This document shows, piece after piece, positions 21,066 to 32,840 of a stretch of DNA of 64,000 nucleotides. This DNA comes from Glebionis coronaria. Taxonomy: Eukaryota > Streptophyta > Magnoliopsida > Asterales > Asteraceae. The position numbers and the translations under genes are program-made. The stretch spans positions 77,967,235 through 78,031,234 of the forward strand of contig CM046876.1 in the NCBI GenBank assembly GCA_025667525.1, in the 5' to 3' direction. Each line of letters opens with the position of its first letter. The first letter of the stretch is position 1. The notes beneath the pieces are model-generated. The model had not been told where the DNA came from, did no database searches, and saw only the letters and a list, made by a program, of their open reading frames with translations.

Positions 21066-24000
21066 TTAAGGACTAGGAGGAATCTTACAAACCTTCTCAT
21101 ATTGATAGTGAATAAATCTGATCAAATCCTTTGCCACGTCACTTGAATAATCTATCTCCAGCTGAGTGTCCTTCATCTTCTCCAAAATAGCCTTGGATAT
21201 GAAATATTGAGCATCCATAAGCAGATACTCAGCAAACTTAGTAGAACTCAAATGGTATACACCAGCAGCTGAATATAACCTCCATTCAAGACCACTGAGG
21301 TCATCTTCAAGATCCTTCCATATTGCAGGATCTTCATCTTTTGGCCCACACATTCTTTTGAATGTGGTCCAAAGTTTTATTCCATTAGCTGAAGTTGGTG
21401 CTTCAGCCTCATACTTGATCTCCAGCAACCTCCAAAGGTCCACCAAGTCTTCTCTATCACAACTTGCAAACAAAGATATGAGAGTGGTAAAAGTGTGTAC
21501 CTCCTTGCCAAATCTGCCAATCTTCCAGAATCCACATTCATCTTCTTTATAGCTCACAATTGGATTCCTGGAATCTAATGGTAACACTTGCACCATATCT
21601 GAAGCTTCTAATGGGGAGAGCTTGAGGCTCTTTCTTATAACTGCTTCACTTGGATATAGTGGATCCATATCTTTTGGAAACTCAAATTTAATTCCCTTCT
21701 TCACTGGCCTGGGAATCATCATTGCTTTCTTGATTTCCATTTCTTCTGCAAGTTCCTCCTTTCTTTCATCTGAAAGAAGTCTGAGAGTGTTTGCTTCCTG
21801 CACTCTCACCCAAATGGGATAAGCCCTGTTTTCCAACTCATCAAATGTCAAAGCCTTCAACTTCTGATATGTCCATCCAACTCCATGACATTGAGCAACA
21901 TAAAATAGAGCTCCCTTCTATCCCTTTTCAACTCTGAGAGAATATTGCTTGCCTTGTGTTTCAAAATCACCTTACAATCCTTCTGAACTCTAAGAAGAAG
22001 CTCCAAACCCCATATTTGATCTGAAATGGTCAAGTCTGGATTATCCATGCAGCTTTCTTCCCAAGAATTGTACATTTGAACCACCTCTTGCATGTCAAAG
22101 TCAACCTGCAACTTCAACTCTCTCAGCTTCTCTTTGGCCAACTCATCTCCATACTCAAGCCTTTCAGGTTCCATAATCATTACACTTGAGTCTGAGCTAG
22201 CTCCATCACTTTCTTCTTTTGAAGACACAACAAATGGTGACTTCTCCTTTTCATCTTGTTCCATCATTTGTGCAGCCAATCTTCAATCAAATTCAACTTG
22301 AGCTGCATCTTTTGGAATAATCTCTTCTACCATTTTACCCTTACCCTTATCTGATGGTGCAATGGTTGGTAAGGTAGATGGTAATACCTGAGTAGAAACT
22401 TCCTTGATGATAGATGATGACTGGGATACATCACCTTCATATGCAGGTCTGTCAACGCCCAAATTTATCCTATCAGCGCCCAAAATACTTCTATCAGCGT
22501 CCAAATTTTGCTTGTCAACGCTCAAATATTTTCCCTCAGCGCCTTGTGTAACCTCTCTTAACATAGCTGTAAATGACAAATTTAAGTTGGTGGGAGAGAT
22601 TAAGGACGTATCAAAACCTGTTTGTTTCTTCAAAGATGTAAGGGCTTCAGCAACATCCATTGATTGACCATCCTGGCTGCCCTTATCACTCAGATTTATT
22701 TGATCTTCCTCCCCTTTGGAAGACTCCTCCATACCCATTCTAACACGATCACTTTCCAAAATAACAATCCTCTCCCTCAATTGCTTGAGTTCAAGGCCTT
22801 GTGAGCTGACAATTTGTACTAAGTCTGCATTTTGCTTTTGCAAGCTAATACAGACTGCCGTCAATTCCATAAGAGTCATTGGTTCCAGTCTGCCCTCTTC
22901 TAAAATGGGGATTTGACCTCCCAAGTCAGATTCATTGGGCATGGATGAGGACTTAATTATGGTGGGACTGCCTTGGCCAGCATCTAAGCCAGAACCAATA
23001 GTCCCAGCCTTATCCAAGTCACCAGCCACACTTGTGGTGGTGGTTCTCTCTGCTACATGGCTAAGACCACCAGAGGAGAACACTCCAATAGTCCTTTGGC
23101 ATTTCATCAACCTATATTCAGGAGGTGTGGAAGATGGTGTGGAAGAATGGGTTGATGTGGGTTGGTTAAGGGGTGTTTGGGATTGTGAAGGTTGTGTGTC
23201 AGCGTTGGAAATAGGCACATCAACGCCAACATTTGATGTGTCAGCGTCAAAGGGTTCTTGGTCAAGTTGCATGTGTTCAGGTGAAGGTAAAGGTTCAGGA
23301 ATAGGTTCAAGTTGTGGTTGAGGGTCAATTTGAGGTTGGGGGTCTGGTTGGGGTTGTGCTGCTGCAATAACAGCAAGCATGACTGGGGTTAAAGGTAAGT
23401 CTCTATGGGGTGGTGAATCCATCTTCATAAAAATAGCTTTCTTTTGCTCAGGGATCTTATAAAAATCATTGTGATCCCTTGAGCAGTAACCTTGATCATC
23501 AAAAACCATTTGCAGAAAACGGGGATAAGCTAAAGTCATTTTTGTCCCCTTGTTTTTACACATCCCCTCAAAAATCATTTTAGAATAGTTATATTTTTGC
23601 CCTGTTGCAATGCACACAATAGCACTTGCAATGGATCTATTGATCTCATTGTGTGCAGTACATTTGGGACTCAAACATTGAAGGAGGACGTGTATGAGGT
23701 ACTTCTAGGCTGGAGGAAATTCATGCTTATGATACTTGTTTAGAGTACCTTCATCAGGAAAGGGATATCCCAAAGCCCGAAGCCCTTGTTCTATTTCATT
23801 TATGGGAAGGGTGGCTATAGCATCAACATCATCAAGATGCAAGGCTTGGCGTACCAAAGCCTCAGTAACCACCCAAGACCTCCCATGAACAATAGAAGTC
23901 ATTGTGGTCACTCCATTAACTGTTGAGGAACTAACAGTGTTCCAAAACTGCTTAATGTGTGTGACTGGAATGAGTGGTGCATAAGAAAGAGCATACCTTA

Positions 24001-24136
24001 ATGGGGATGCGTTCAAATACGCCACCATTTGTGTGTATTGAGGAAACAGAGTATCATCAGCAGCAAGATAAGCAATCATGTTGTGTTGAGACCTGAACCC
24101 CAATTCCAATTTTGCTGAGTTAAACTTTGGTGCCAT
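21066..24136 (-). pseudogene. Element D third ORF (downstream of pol), broken
   Basis: From ATG at 24136 the frame reads a globular start (YLAADDTLFPQYTQMVAYLN, KQFWNTVSSS, VTEALVRQALHLDD), then SIASAIVCIATGQKYNYSKM, a Gln/Pro-rich stretch (QPQPDPQPQ), a leucine-rich coiled-coil-like part and an acidic C-terminal half. Lesions: in-frame TAG at 23705-23707 where relatives seem to carry Trp, in-frame TGA at 22283-22285, and a one-base shift near 21870. The reading frame ends at 21066. Similar ORFs follow pol in abundant Asteraceae copia families (memory). Function is unknown; the position equals that of the env-like ORF of Sireviruses, but I see no membrane segment. It holds several GCGYTGACA-type repeats (22440-22545, 23195-23255). 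Confidence 0.7.
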
Positions 24137-25392
24137 TGATGAAAGCTGTTATTTTTAAGTGTAGAAGATAAAGTTGATAAGAGAAAATTGTTAGACAAGA
24201 ATTATAGATACCCTGTTTAAAAATAGGAGCCAAATTTATAGGAGAAAAAGAATGCATGTGATTGGCCAAAAAATAGGCAAAGATTTTCAAAAATCAATCA
24301 TGAAAATATTGAAAAAGTTATAAGTTATCTCATGCATTAAATAAAAGTAACAACTCCTAAAATTACGGCTTGAAAATATGTCAAAAAGTAACAACTGGGT
24401 AGGTCCCATTGAGTGTCAACGGTAAAAAATAACCCATCAACGCCCAACGGCTATAATCTTGTCAATGTTTGCCTAAAGCCATGTCAGCGTCCAATTTGGT
24501 CACAACAACGCTTGGAAAATTTTTGTCAGCGTCCAAAAATAAAAATATTTTAAAAAGTGAAAAATGACCTTAACAAGTAATTTATCCTAGAGAAGATAAC
24601 CAAAAGCTGATAATTATCATAGGGCGGCAAGCACTGTCCAGTTATGCACACTTGCATAAGCAAGATAGACATAACAGTCCTCTAGTGTCCCTTGCTAACC
24701 AAAACTCTTAACAACCAAGTTACCTTATAAAATCCTTGTTACTCCCAGGTAAATCCCATATCAAAAGTATCCCCAAGTCTCCCAACAGACCACAACCAAT
24801 TCTAGGCCAAAAATGTCTTGGCAGCATGCAAAGTTGATATACTATGCATGCTACAGTGCCTCATGATTTAGTAAAACTAACTCATACTCATCTGTGGACA
24901 CAATCTAGAATTGTGATAAGAGTATCATATGGATACCCAAAAATCCTAAAGGTTCCTAAAACCTCCCCTTAAACTATTATACATAAAGTTTGCTAAAATC
25001 ATGCATGAACATAAAAAATTTATGTCAAGATAGGAATGAAACATTCCAACCATCATCCATAAATAAAAACTTGTCCAAATGCTTCTCCATTGATCCATAA
25101 GCAACTCTGTATCCAATGGTATACTGCTAACACCATCTGCACATTTAGATTGAAAACCACAAAACTAACATTGTTGCTGACAACACCCCGATAACACATA
25201 ACAGCGTTGAGGGAAGCTTTGTCAGCGTTAGACAATTATATTGCTGACAACGTTGCAAAAACACTTATCAGTGTTCAAGCAACCTTTTTCAGTGTTAGAA
25301 AAATATAGTGGAAAATCTAAATCATCAATAAGACCAATAATAATAATGCATCATCCTGTACATACTTTTACAAAAAGAATCCAAAACACATA
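24137..25392 (-). other. Element D spacer between pol and ORF3
   Basis: 1.25 kb without a reading frame. It contains two clusters of the GTCARCG motif (24410-24535 and 25195-25290). Possibly a promoter or splice-acceptor region for ORF3; nothing else recognised. Confidence 0.55.
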
Positions 25393-27129
25393 TTATGTGA
25401 GATTAACCATTCCAATACTTGTTACCAAGTATTGAAATCTCCCAGCATCAAAAGGTTTAGTTAATAAATCTGACACATTTTCCTCAGTGTCAACCCTATC
25501 TGGTTGTATTAAACCTTTCTCAAAGCAATCTCTTATAAAATGATGTCTAATTTCTATGTGTTTAGTTTTAGAATGATGTACAGGATTCTTAATGATGCAT
25601 AAAGTACTATTATTGTCAACAAATATCTTAGTATGCATGAAATTATACCCATAATCCAACAGCTGGTTCTGAATCCACAACACTTGACCACAACATGCAG
25701 CTGCAGCCATATACTCTGCTTTAGTTGTAGAATTAGCCACCACTGTTTGTTTCTTGCATTGCCAAGATATTAACTTGCTCCCAAGAAACTGACATCCACC
25801 AGTTGTGGATTTCCTATCAAACTTATCACCTCCATAATCACTATCTGAATATGCAATCAGATCCGATGGTGAATCTTTTGGGTACCACAAACCAAGACTG
25901 GGATAACATCTTAGGTACCTAAAGATCCTCTTCACAGCATAAAGGTGACATTCTTTGGGAGTCACTTGATGGCGTGCACAAGCACACACAGCAAACATAA
26001 TGTCAGGTCTGGAGGCAATAAGATACATCAAGGATCCAATCATGGATCTATAGTGCCTGACATCAACATCGTTCCCATCTCCAATCTTTCCCCAAGGGTG
26101 TTCTCTATCCATAGGAGTAGTAGCCCTCTTTTCATGTGGAGAAAAGCCAAACTTCTTCAAGATCTCAGCAACATATTTGTCCTGGGAGATGAAGATACCA
26201 TCTTCTTTCTGCTGAACTTGTAAACCAAGAAAGAAGTTCATCTCCCCCATAGCACTCATCTTGAATTTGTCTGTCATAAGCTTGGAGAAATCCTCACTCA
26301 TCTTTGGATCAGTAGACCCAAAAATGATATCATCAACATAGACCTGCACAAGCAACACATCCTTGCCTTTCTTCTTTGTAAATAGTGTCTGATCTATGGT
26401 GCCCCTCTTGAATCCATTATCCACCAAATAGGTAGACAGAGTACCATACCATGCTCTAGGAGCTTGATGAAGGCCATACATAGCCTTTTTGACTCTATAC
26501 ACTTTATCTGGATGCTCTGGATCCTCAAAACCAGGAGGTTGCATTACATAAACTTCCTCAACAATGGTGCCATAGAGAAAAGCACTCTTAACATCCATCT
26601 GATAGACTGTGAAGCCCATGCAAGAGGCATAGGCTAGAAAAATCCTAATAGCTTCAATCCTTGCAACTGGTGCAAAGACCTCCTCATAGTCTATCCCCTC
26701 CTCTTGTGTATAACCTTGAGCCACTAACCTTGCCTTGTTTCTGACCACAATGCCTCTTTCATCTCTTTTGTTCCTTGGAACCCATCTTGTCCCTATAGGT
26801 CTGACATATCTAGGACAATCAACCAGCTCCCAAACATCCTGAATTGCAAATTGATGAAGCTCATCCTGCATTGCTTCTTCCCAACTTGGTTCTTTGAGAG
26901 CATCAACTATTTTCTTGGGTTCTTCTTGTGACAGAAAACATGCAAACAAACATGCTTGCACAAGAGGGGTATCAACCTTCTTGTGTATATTGGCAATAAA
27001 TCCACCAAGACCTTGATGAGATCTTCTAGTCTGAACTGGAGTCATAATATCACCAATGATCTGAGATGTGGGGTGATTCTTCATTGTGGAAGTGAGGACC
27101 CCTCCTTCAAAAAGTCTGGTGTCCTCAAC
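25393..27129 (-). CDS. Element D reverse transcriptase and RNase H (end of pol)
   Basis: Frame enters in phase from the integrase part (35782) once element E is removed. Copia RT (RVT_2) signatures in order: [79 protein letters not shown], and the active site YVDDIIFGS near 26331-26340. Then FLGLQV and the RNase H part with [36 protein letters not shown] and VDNNS. It ends at 25393. It copies the RNA genome into DNA in cytoplasmic particles. No stop or shift appears in this 1.7-kb part. The first 15 codons of the longer open frame (27135-27180) belong to the element E LTR and are not native. Confidence 0.93.
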   Translation of the reverse strand, partial: VEDTRLFEGGVLTSTMKNHPTSQIIGDIMTPVQTRRSHQGLGGFIANIHKKVDTPLVQACLFACFLSQEEPKKIVDALKEPSWEEAMQDELHQFAIQDVWELVDCPRYVRPIGTRWVPRNKRDERGIVVRNKARLVAQGYTQEEGIDYEEVFAPVARIEAIRIFLAYASCMGFTVYQMDVKSAFLYGTIVEEVYVMQPPGFEDPEHPDKVYRVKKAMYGLHQAPRAWYGTLSTYLVDNGFKRGTIDQTLFTKKKGKDVLLVQVYVDDIIFGSTDPKMSEDFSKLMTDKFKMSAMGEMNFFLGLQVQQKEDGIFISQDKYVAEILKKFGFSPHEKRATTPMDREHPWGKIGDGNDVDVRHYRSMIGSLMYLIASRPDIMFAVCACARHQVTPKECHLYAVKRIFRYLRCYPSLGLWYPKDSPSDLIAYSDSDYGGDKFDRKSTTGGCQFLGSKLISWQCKKQTVVANSTTKAEYMAAAACCGQVLWIQNQLLDYGYNFMHTKIFVDNNSTLCIIKNPVHHSKTKHIEIRHHFIRDCFEKGLIQPDRVDTEENVSDLLTKPFDAGRFQYLVTSIGMVNLT

Positions 27130-27134
27130 CTCAC

Positions 27135-27455
27135 TGTTGGAAATACGTTTTACGTATTTATGAAGGATCGGTCGCTCCAACGATAATTATGTAATGGGCT
27201 CGTGGTCTACTTTATAATGTATAGTCCATATAGCCCACATGTAGGGTGGGCTATATATATACCCCTCCTAGCATGTTAGGAGGGGGTTGGTCATTCATTT
27301 TACACTTAATCATTTATCTAATCACTTTCTCTCTCTACTTTTCTTCCCTCTCCTTTCTCTCTCTACACCTAATCCTCCTTCTTCCCCATCTCTTCCACCA
27401 AATCCATAGATATAATCCATCCATTTAACAAATCCCTAGAATTCGTAGGCCTTCA
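27135..27455 (+). repeat. Element E 5' LTR
   Basis: A TATA-like ctatatatata lies at 27251-27261. Two adjacent perfect hairpins surround it: TAGCCCAC..GTGGGCTA (27231-27253) and CCCCTCCTA..TAGGAGGGG (27262-27285). Confidence 0.92.
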
Positions 27456-27457
27456 AT

Positions 27458-27471
27458 TGGTATCAAGAGCC
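27458..27471 (+). promoter_or_regulatory. Element E primer-binding site
   Basis: TGGTATCAAGAGCC, initiator-Met-tRNA type with one extra A, two bases after the LTR. Confidence 0.8.
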
Positions 27472-28003
27472 ATGGTTGAATCTTAGGATTTGCTTATTTT
27501 TTATCTTTTGATTTGGTGGTAAAAATCCCTTCTTTTCCAATTTTTTTATCAATTTTTTCATCATTCTATCAACTTTTTATCAATTTTTATAAATTTTTTA
27601 TCAATTTTTTATTTTTTAATCAGTGTTATTTTGTTACGTAGGTTTTTTATCAATTTTTTTATTTTTTTATTTTTTTTTTTATCAGTTTTATCAGGTTTAT
27701 CAATTTTTAAATCATCTAGTTTTATTAATTTTTTTAATCAGTTTTTCTTTTTACTATCAGTTTTTTATTATCAGTTTTATCGATTTTTAAATCATCTATT
27801 TTTTATTAAATTTTTTTAATAATCAAGTCTATCAAATCTGTCTATTGTCCAAATCTGTCTATTGTCCAAAAATTGTCCACTCAGTCCAAAATTTGTCAAA
27901 TGTCATCAGTCCATAGTTATCAGTTTTTGATCCAAAATTTTTAGTCCAAATCTGTCAAGTGTCATCAGTCAGGTTTGATCCATCCCGTGGTCTGATTTCA
28001 GTT
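27472..28003 (+). other. Element E T-rich leader
   Basis: Poly-T stretches with repeated atcagttt and tcaatttttt words, then repeated gtccaaa and gtcatcagtc words. No coding content. Confidence 0.6.
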
Positions 28004-28310
28004 TTTCCGAATGGTCGTTATTTTCCGAATAGACACATTTTTTTCCGAATTGACAAAAAGTTCCGCATGACACAAAGTTCCGCATGACACAAAGTTCCGC
28101 ATGACACAAAGTTCCGCATGACACAAAAGTTCCGCATAGACAAAGTTCCGCATAGTCAAAACTTTCCGAATAAGAAAAACTTCCGAATAGACCAAACTTT
28201 CCGAATGGTCAAAACTTTCCGCATGGTCAAAACTTTCCGAATGGACAAAGTTTTCCGAATGGTCAAAAGTTCCGACTAGAAAAAAAAAAAAAAAAAAAAG
28301 TTCCGCATAG
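28004..28310 (+). repeat. 17-bp minisatellite (TTCCGCATGACACAAAG type)
   Basis: About sixteen degenerate units differing at gcatg/gaatg and acacaaag/gtcaaaac, ending in an A19 run. A false ORF with a MRNFV..CHAEL repeat arises on the minus strand. Confidence 0.8.
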
Positions 28311-29000
28311 ACTCACACCCACACCTCTCGACAGACTCCCACTTTAAACCAAGACTCGGACTCACAAATCACAAAATCCTTCATTCTCCTAACCCTCGAC
28401 TATCTGACTCCCACATTCAACAACATAGACTCAAAACCAAACTCTAAACCACTCATCTCCGTCGACTTCCTCACCTCTCGTATCCCCACACCCTCACAAA
28501 CCTACGACCAGACCCTCACACCCTCTTTCACAACACCCTCGACCTCACAACACCCTCTCACATACCCACATACCAACACCCTCTCACCCCAATATCTGAC
28601 TCAAAACTCCCTCACCGAAACCCAACTCACTCCCTCACCGAAACCCAACTCACTCCCTGGACTCCCTCACAACAAACACCCTCACAACAAACACCCTCAC
28701 AACAAACACCCTCGTCTCATACAACGACTCTCGACCCTCGACTCGACACCCACATCATCTAGACCCTACAAACCATCGACTTAAAACCTTTTACCCGACT
28801 CCCCTTCGAACACCCTCTCGAACCACCCTCATCTGACCCACCCTAGAAACCCACTCAACAAACAAAACACAAACCCCCAAACTCATTTACCCACCCTCGA
28901 CCTCCCTCAAACTCTCGACTACAACATCTCGACAAACCGTCCCCAAACACCCCTCTCAACTACAAACTCTTTCAGACTCGATTCACACAAGAAAGACACA
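28311..29000 (+). repeat. C-rich segment with short tandem words
   Basis: Strong strand bias to C and A. ctcacaacaaacacc is repeated three times near 28665-28712 and ctcaccgaaacccaact twice near 28610-28655. No frame. Confidence 0.6.
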
Positions 29001-29924
29001 ACAGATGAAGAGAGGACTCAATTAAATAAACATACAATAAAACGAAAAAACCTACCCGAGACCTTATAATTAAAGATCTTGAAGATTGTTTTCTTGATCA
29101 TTCCTGAGAAAATCAAAAGAGACGGCGGGTTTGATTGAGTGGAGTAGGGTTTAATCCGTTTTGCGTTTGACTTAAGCTTGATCCCATGAATTAGTTGGAT
29201 GTGTGTTTAAGTTTCTGTGAAAGAGAGAGAGTTTAGGTAGTTTAGACAGAGAAAACAAGAAGCCATTTTTGATTTGGTTATAGGAGAGAGAGATTTTGGG
29301 GGAGCAAAAAGAGACGGAGGAAGAGATAACGTCAAAGACGTGTGGTCCATTAAATTATATGGGGCGGAGATAACAAAGTGGGGCGGTGGAAGATTTTTAC
29401 TGGGCCACGTATTTTTTGACTGACGGAGTAAACAAGGAAACAGTTTTTTTTTTTTGGACACATTTTGAGCTTAACCTTTTAATATATCCGATTGTTTTTT
29501 TGGCAATTTTGATTTTAATAAGATATTGTCCCCTTCAAATATTAGTGTTTATTTCTTTTACTTTCACTTTTATTTTTTTAATTTTAAAGTTAATTTTTTT
29601 TTTTCTAATTAAGTTAATATTGGGATTTTTGACAAGTCATATTTGTCACTTTTGATTTTTAAGTTTAGTAAATCTTGTTTACTAATTTTTGGCAAATCGT
29701 ATTGAGGCGGGTATTTTTAAAAGTGTTAACGTGGAAAAATATTTTGTGGCCGGATTTGACGACAAAGTGACGAGTCAAGGTGACGGGTTCTATTTTTAGC
29801 GACTACGGATTTTTGATCAGATTTTATTCATAATCTTTTGAGCCGATAACAATTTTTGAGCCGAGTCGTATTGTTCAAACCCGACAACAACAACAACAGC
29901 CACATCATTTTTCCTCGATTACCA
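29001..29924 (+). other. Element E leader before the ORF
   Basis: AT-rich, no coding signal. It includes runs of T at 29444-29456 and 29585-29605. Confidence 0.5.
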
Positions 29925-32126
29925 ATGGAATCGTTAAAATCGACACTTAAAGAGGGAGAATCGCATCAAGTGCAAGCCAACGCTAGAAAAAGTGGCATCA
30001 CTTCCTTTCAAATGCTTCAGTATCATCTGGTCACTCTTTCGAGGATCCAAGGAAGGAGCGAATTTGTGACAATCTTTGGACAAGATCGTCATATATTCAT
30101 CGACTCACTTTTCACCACTTTGACCGAACTCGCCGAGCAACTCAACCGTGACAACTTTAATCACTCTGCATCGGCACTTGCATACAAGACTCTTGTGACA
30201 CAACTCACGCCTTTCCTCCAATTCAATATCATCATGCCTGAAAGTTCAATGATTTGCCAATCATTTCTTCGAGATACACATACTGAACTTCGAGTCTTCC
30301 GTGATACAATTCTGAAACTCATGACATCAGTCTCGTCTTCGATTTATGAAAGATCTCAAATTCAGCAAACGTATGATAATGGAGTGCAAGAATCAATGCC
30401 GCAGATGCAAGAGGAGAATGGTCATACGGTTGACAACTTGGAGCCTAACGATGGCAAGAGCACGGATTCAGAAGGACAACATGATATCAGTGGCACGTCA
30501 GGGAATGTTCACGAGATTTCTCTTGATGACACCTTACCCATTTATGACGAAGAGCCTGCAAACATGGTACAATGTGATGTTGGTTATGATGTATATGCTG
30601 ATAACATGCCGCATATTGAGCATTCTGAACCTAATTATGACAAACATGGGATGGAAAAGAGTGATAGAAATACCACTTCTGATTCATCCGATGTAAGTCA
30701 TAATGGGGGAGAGATTGTTCAGAATGCTATAGTACATCATGAAAATTGTATTATAACTGCTTCATTGTCTGCTTCTGATTCCAAGATTAAAGAGCTCGAA
30801 ACGATCGTAGCTCGGCAATCAAAAGATCTTGAGGATGCCAAACTTGAATTTTCTAAGAAAACGGTCAAATTTGAAACATACTTTGAAAAACTTGAAAAAT
30901 CAAACGTTGTTCTTGAAAGAAAATTGGATCAAACTGTTTTAGATTCTAAAGCTGAAAAGGATAATCTTTTGAAACAAATTCAACTGCTTGAATCTAAGTT
31001 GGCATCCCAAGATAACGTGCTCAAAGAGAATGAGAATTTAAAAGCCCAAGTACAGGAAAAGGTCTTTGCTATAGCCGCGTTGAAAAACGAGTTAAGGAAA
31101 AATAGAGGACCTAGTGTGGACACTAAGCTTGAAAAACCATCAATCTTGGGGAAACCGCCTACAAATCAGTTCGTCAGACAACCAATTGTCAGACAACCTA
31201 CTGCATTTAGATCCGAGCAACCACAATCCTCGAGACCGCGGTTTGCCTCCCAAGTTGATTTGGTTCATCTTATTAGACCAGTTACTCCAGCAACTAGGCC
31301 CAATGTGATCACTCCAGCTTTAGCAAGACCAAATCATATGATTGCCTCTAGTTTCCCTAAAAACACCAAGACCACGTCTAGAACTAGTTCAAATGACGTT
31401 TGCCATAAATCTGGTCTTGGGGAAGCTAAGCAAAAGACACATGCAAGAGATAGCAATGTCCAACCTAGTCAGATGCCTTCTAGATTACCCAACACTGCTA
31501 ACCGTAGCATGCCATCTTCTAGGAGCATCGATCAATCATCTAGGAATTATTCAGACATTAAATATGCTACTTGTAAAACATGTAGAAAATGTGTCTTTAC
31601 GGCAAATCATGATGCTTGTGTCAAGAAATTACTTGATGAGGTGAACTCCCGTGCTAGAATTAAGTCCCAGTGGATAGCTAAAATCAAACCCTTTGGTAAA
31701 GTTTGGCGCCCCACTGGTAGAACTTTCACTATTGTAGGAAACGAATGCCCTTTAACTAGGATAGTCTCTGATTCTACGAAGACTACTAGGGAGGAAATTG
31801 CAAAGGATGATACATCACTTAAGCCTGAACTTAAGATTTTCTATAAAAGGAAACGTTTGCCAACTAAGACAAGTGAATCATCCCCTCAGGCCACCTCTGA
31901 CACAAGTAAAGCCAACTGTGAACCCCCACGTGCTTCAAAAATAGATATCTCTAACCCATGCAAAAGTATACAAACTCCTAATGAGATTGCAGGTACCAAA
32001 GTTGATGTTCCAAAAGAACGAAGCGGTCCAATCGTTGTGTACCGTTCAACTAAGGACACTCTTAGAGTTTGGTTGCTGAAGAAGCAGATATCAGAGAAAC
32101 AAATGTCTCAGGGGATTCATGGTTAA
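29925..32126 (+). CDS. Element E ORF, 733-aa gag/linker-like protein
   Basis: The first in-frame ATG is at 29925; the frame is open from 29856. Residues 1-150 look globular (MLQYHLVTLSRIQGRSEF, FGQDRHIFIDSLFTTLTEL). About 165-285 is acidic and about 285-400 is a coiled coil rich in Lys/Glu/Leu. Next comes a basic Pro/Ser/Arg stretch with KPSILGKPP and RQP repeats. A Cys/His cluster CKTCRKCVFTANHDACVKK lies near residue 550 and WRPTGRTFTIVGNECPLTR near 593. The last two match, in my memory, the linker between gag zinc knuckle and protease in Asteraceae copia polyproteins. No CCHC knuckle, protease or pol follows, so this may be a coat or RNA-binding protein using borrowed enzymes. The frame is intact although the LTRs have diverged. 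The hairpin array starts 15 bases after its stop. Confidence 0.75.
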   Translation: MESLKSTLKEGESHQVQANARKSGITSFQMLQYHLVTLSRIQGRSEFVTIFGQDRHIFIDSLFTTLTELAEQLNRDNFNHSASALAYKTLVTQLTPFLQFNIIMPESSMICQSFLRDTHTELRVFRDTILKLMTSVSSSIYERSQIQQTYDNGVQESMPQMQEENGHTVDNLEPNDGKSTDSEGQHDISGTSGNVHEISLDDTLPIYDEEPANMVQCDVGYDVYADNMPHIEHSEPNYDKHGMEKSDRNTTSDSSDVSHNGGEIVQNAIVHHENCIITASLSASDSKIKELETIVARQSKDLEDAKLEFSKKTVKFETYFEKLEKSNVVLERKLDQTVLDSKAEKDNLLKQIQLLESKLASQDNVLKENENLKAQVQEKVFAIAALKNELRKNRGPSVDTKLEKPSILGKPPTNQFVRQPIVRQPTAFRSEQPQSSRPRFASQVDLVHLIRPVTPATRPNVITPALARPNHMIASSFPKNTKTTSRTSSNDVCHKSGLGEAKQKTHARDSNVQPSQMPSRLPNTANRSMPSSRSIDQSSRNYSDIKYATCKTCRKCVFTANHDACVKKLLDEVNSRARIKSQWIAKIKPFGKVWRPTGRTFTIVGNECPLTRIVSDSTKTTREEIAKDDTSLKPELKIFYKRKRLPTKTSESSPQATSDTSKANCEPPRASKIDISNPCKSIQTPNEIAGTKVDVPKERSGPIVVYRSTKDTLRVWLLKKQISEKQMSQGIHG

Positions 32127-32140
32127 GCTGCAGTATAGGA

Positions 32141-32840
32141 CTTACAGTCACATAACAGACTATAACTCGCTCATCAAAGAAAGGAAAGTTTATCGCCGAT
32201 GATAAACTTATCCTAAAAACGAGAAATTCATTTTTCTCGGGCATGAGCTTATATAAAAAACATTCCAAGTTTTTAAGCTCATGCATTATGGTTTATCATT
32301 AAATATCAGATGGTAACCCGTGCTTCCAAGGCAGGAAAGTTTATCGCCGATGATAAACTTATCCTTACAACGAGAAATTAAATTTTCTCGGACACGAGCT
32401 TACATTAAAACCATTCAAAGGTTTTAAGCTCGTGTATATGACTTACAGTTAAATGTCAGACTGTAACTCGAATTTCAAATAAAGGAAAGTTTATCATTAA
32501 TGATAAACTTATCCTCATAACGAGAAATTCACCTTTCTCGGTCATGAGCTTGTATTAAAACATTCGAAGTTTTAAGCTCAGAAAGGAAAGTGTATCTTTT
32601 AAATAAGAGAACTTTTCCTCATAACGAGAAATTAACCTTTCTCGGTCATGAGCTTTCCGTTAAAACAGTCAAAGTTTTCAAGCTCATGAAAACGACTTCT
32701 AAGTATATGTCAGCTTAGGACTCGTTCTTCAGATAAAAGGAAAGTTTATCGCCGATGATAAACTTATCCTTAACAACGGGAAGTTTACAACTTCTCGGAC
32801 TTGAGCTCGCTTTTAAGATATTCAACATCTTAAGCTCAAG
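32141..32840 (+). repeat. Tandem multi-hairpin array, five units of about 150 bp
   Basis: Each unit holds up to four hairpins in fixed order. HP-A is AAGTTTATC..GATAAACTT, often extended by AAGGA/ATCCTT (32181, 32332, 32483, degenerate 32583, 32736). HP-B is CGAGAA..TTCTCG (32220, 32371, 32521, 32625, 32776). HP-C is CATGAGCTT..AAGCTCATG (32241, 32392, 32543, 32647, 32799). HP-D is TTACAGT..ACTGTAA with loop ending TCAG, followed by CTCG or CCCG (32142, 32290, 32440, 32694). Stems vary in step: HP-C is CATGAG/CTCATG, CACGAG/CTCGTG or CTTGAGCT/AGCTCAAG. It starts 15 bases after the ORF stop. It resembles no RNA family I know. Confidence 0.85.

Noticed and set aside
27135..27180. N-terminal residues of the RT frame
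   Set aside because: They are read through the LTR of element E and are not part of element D.
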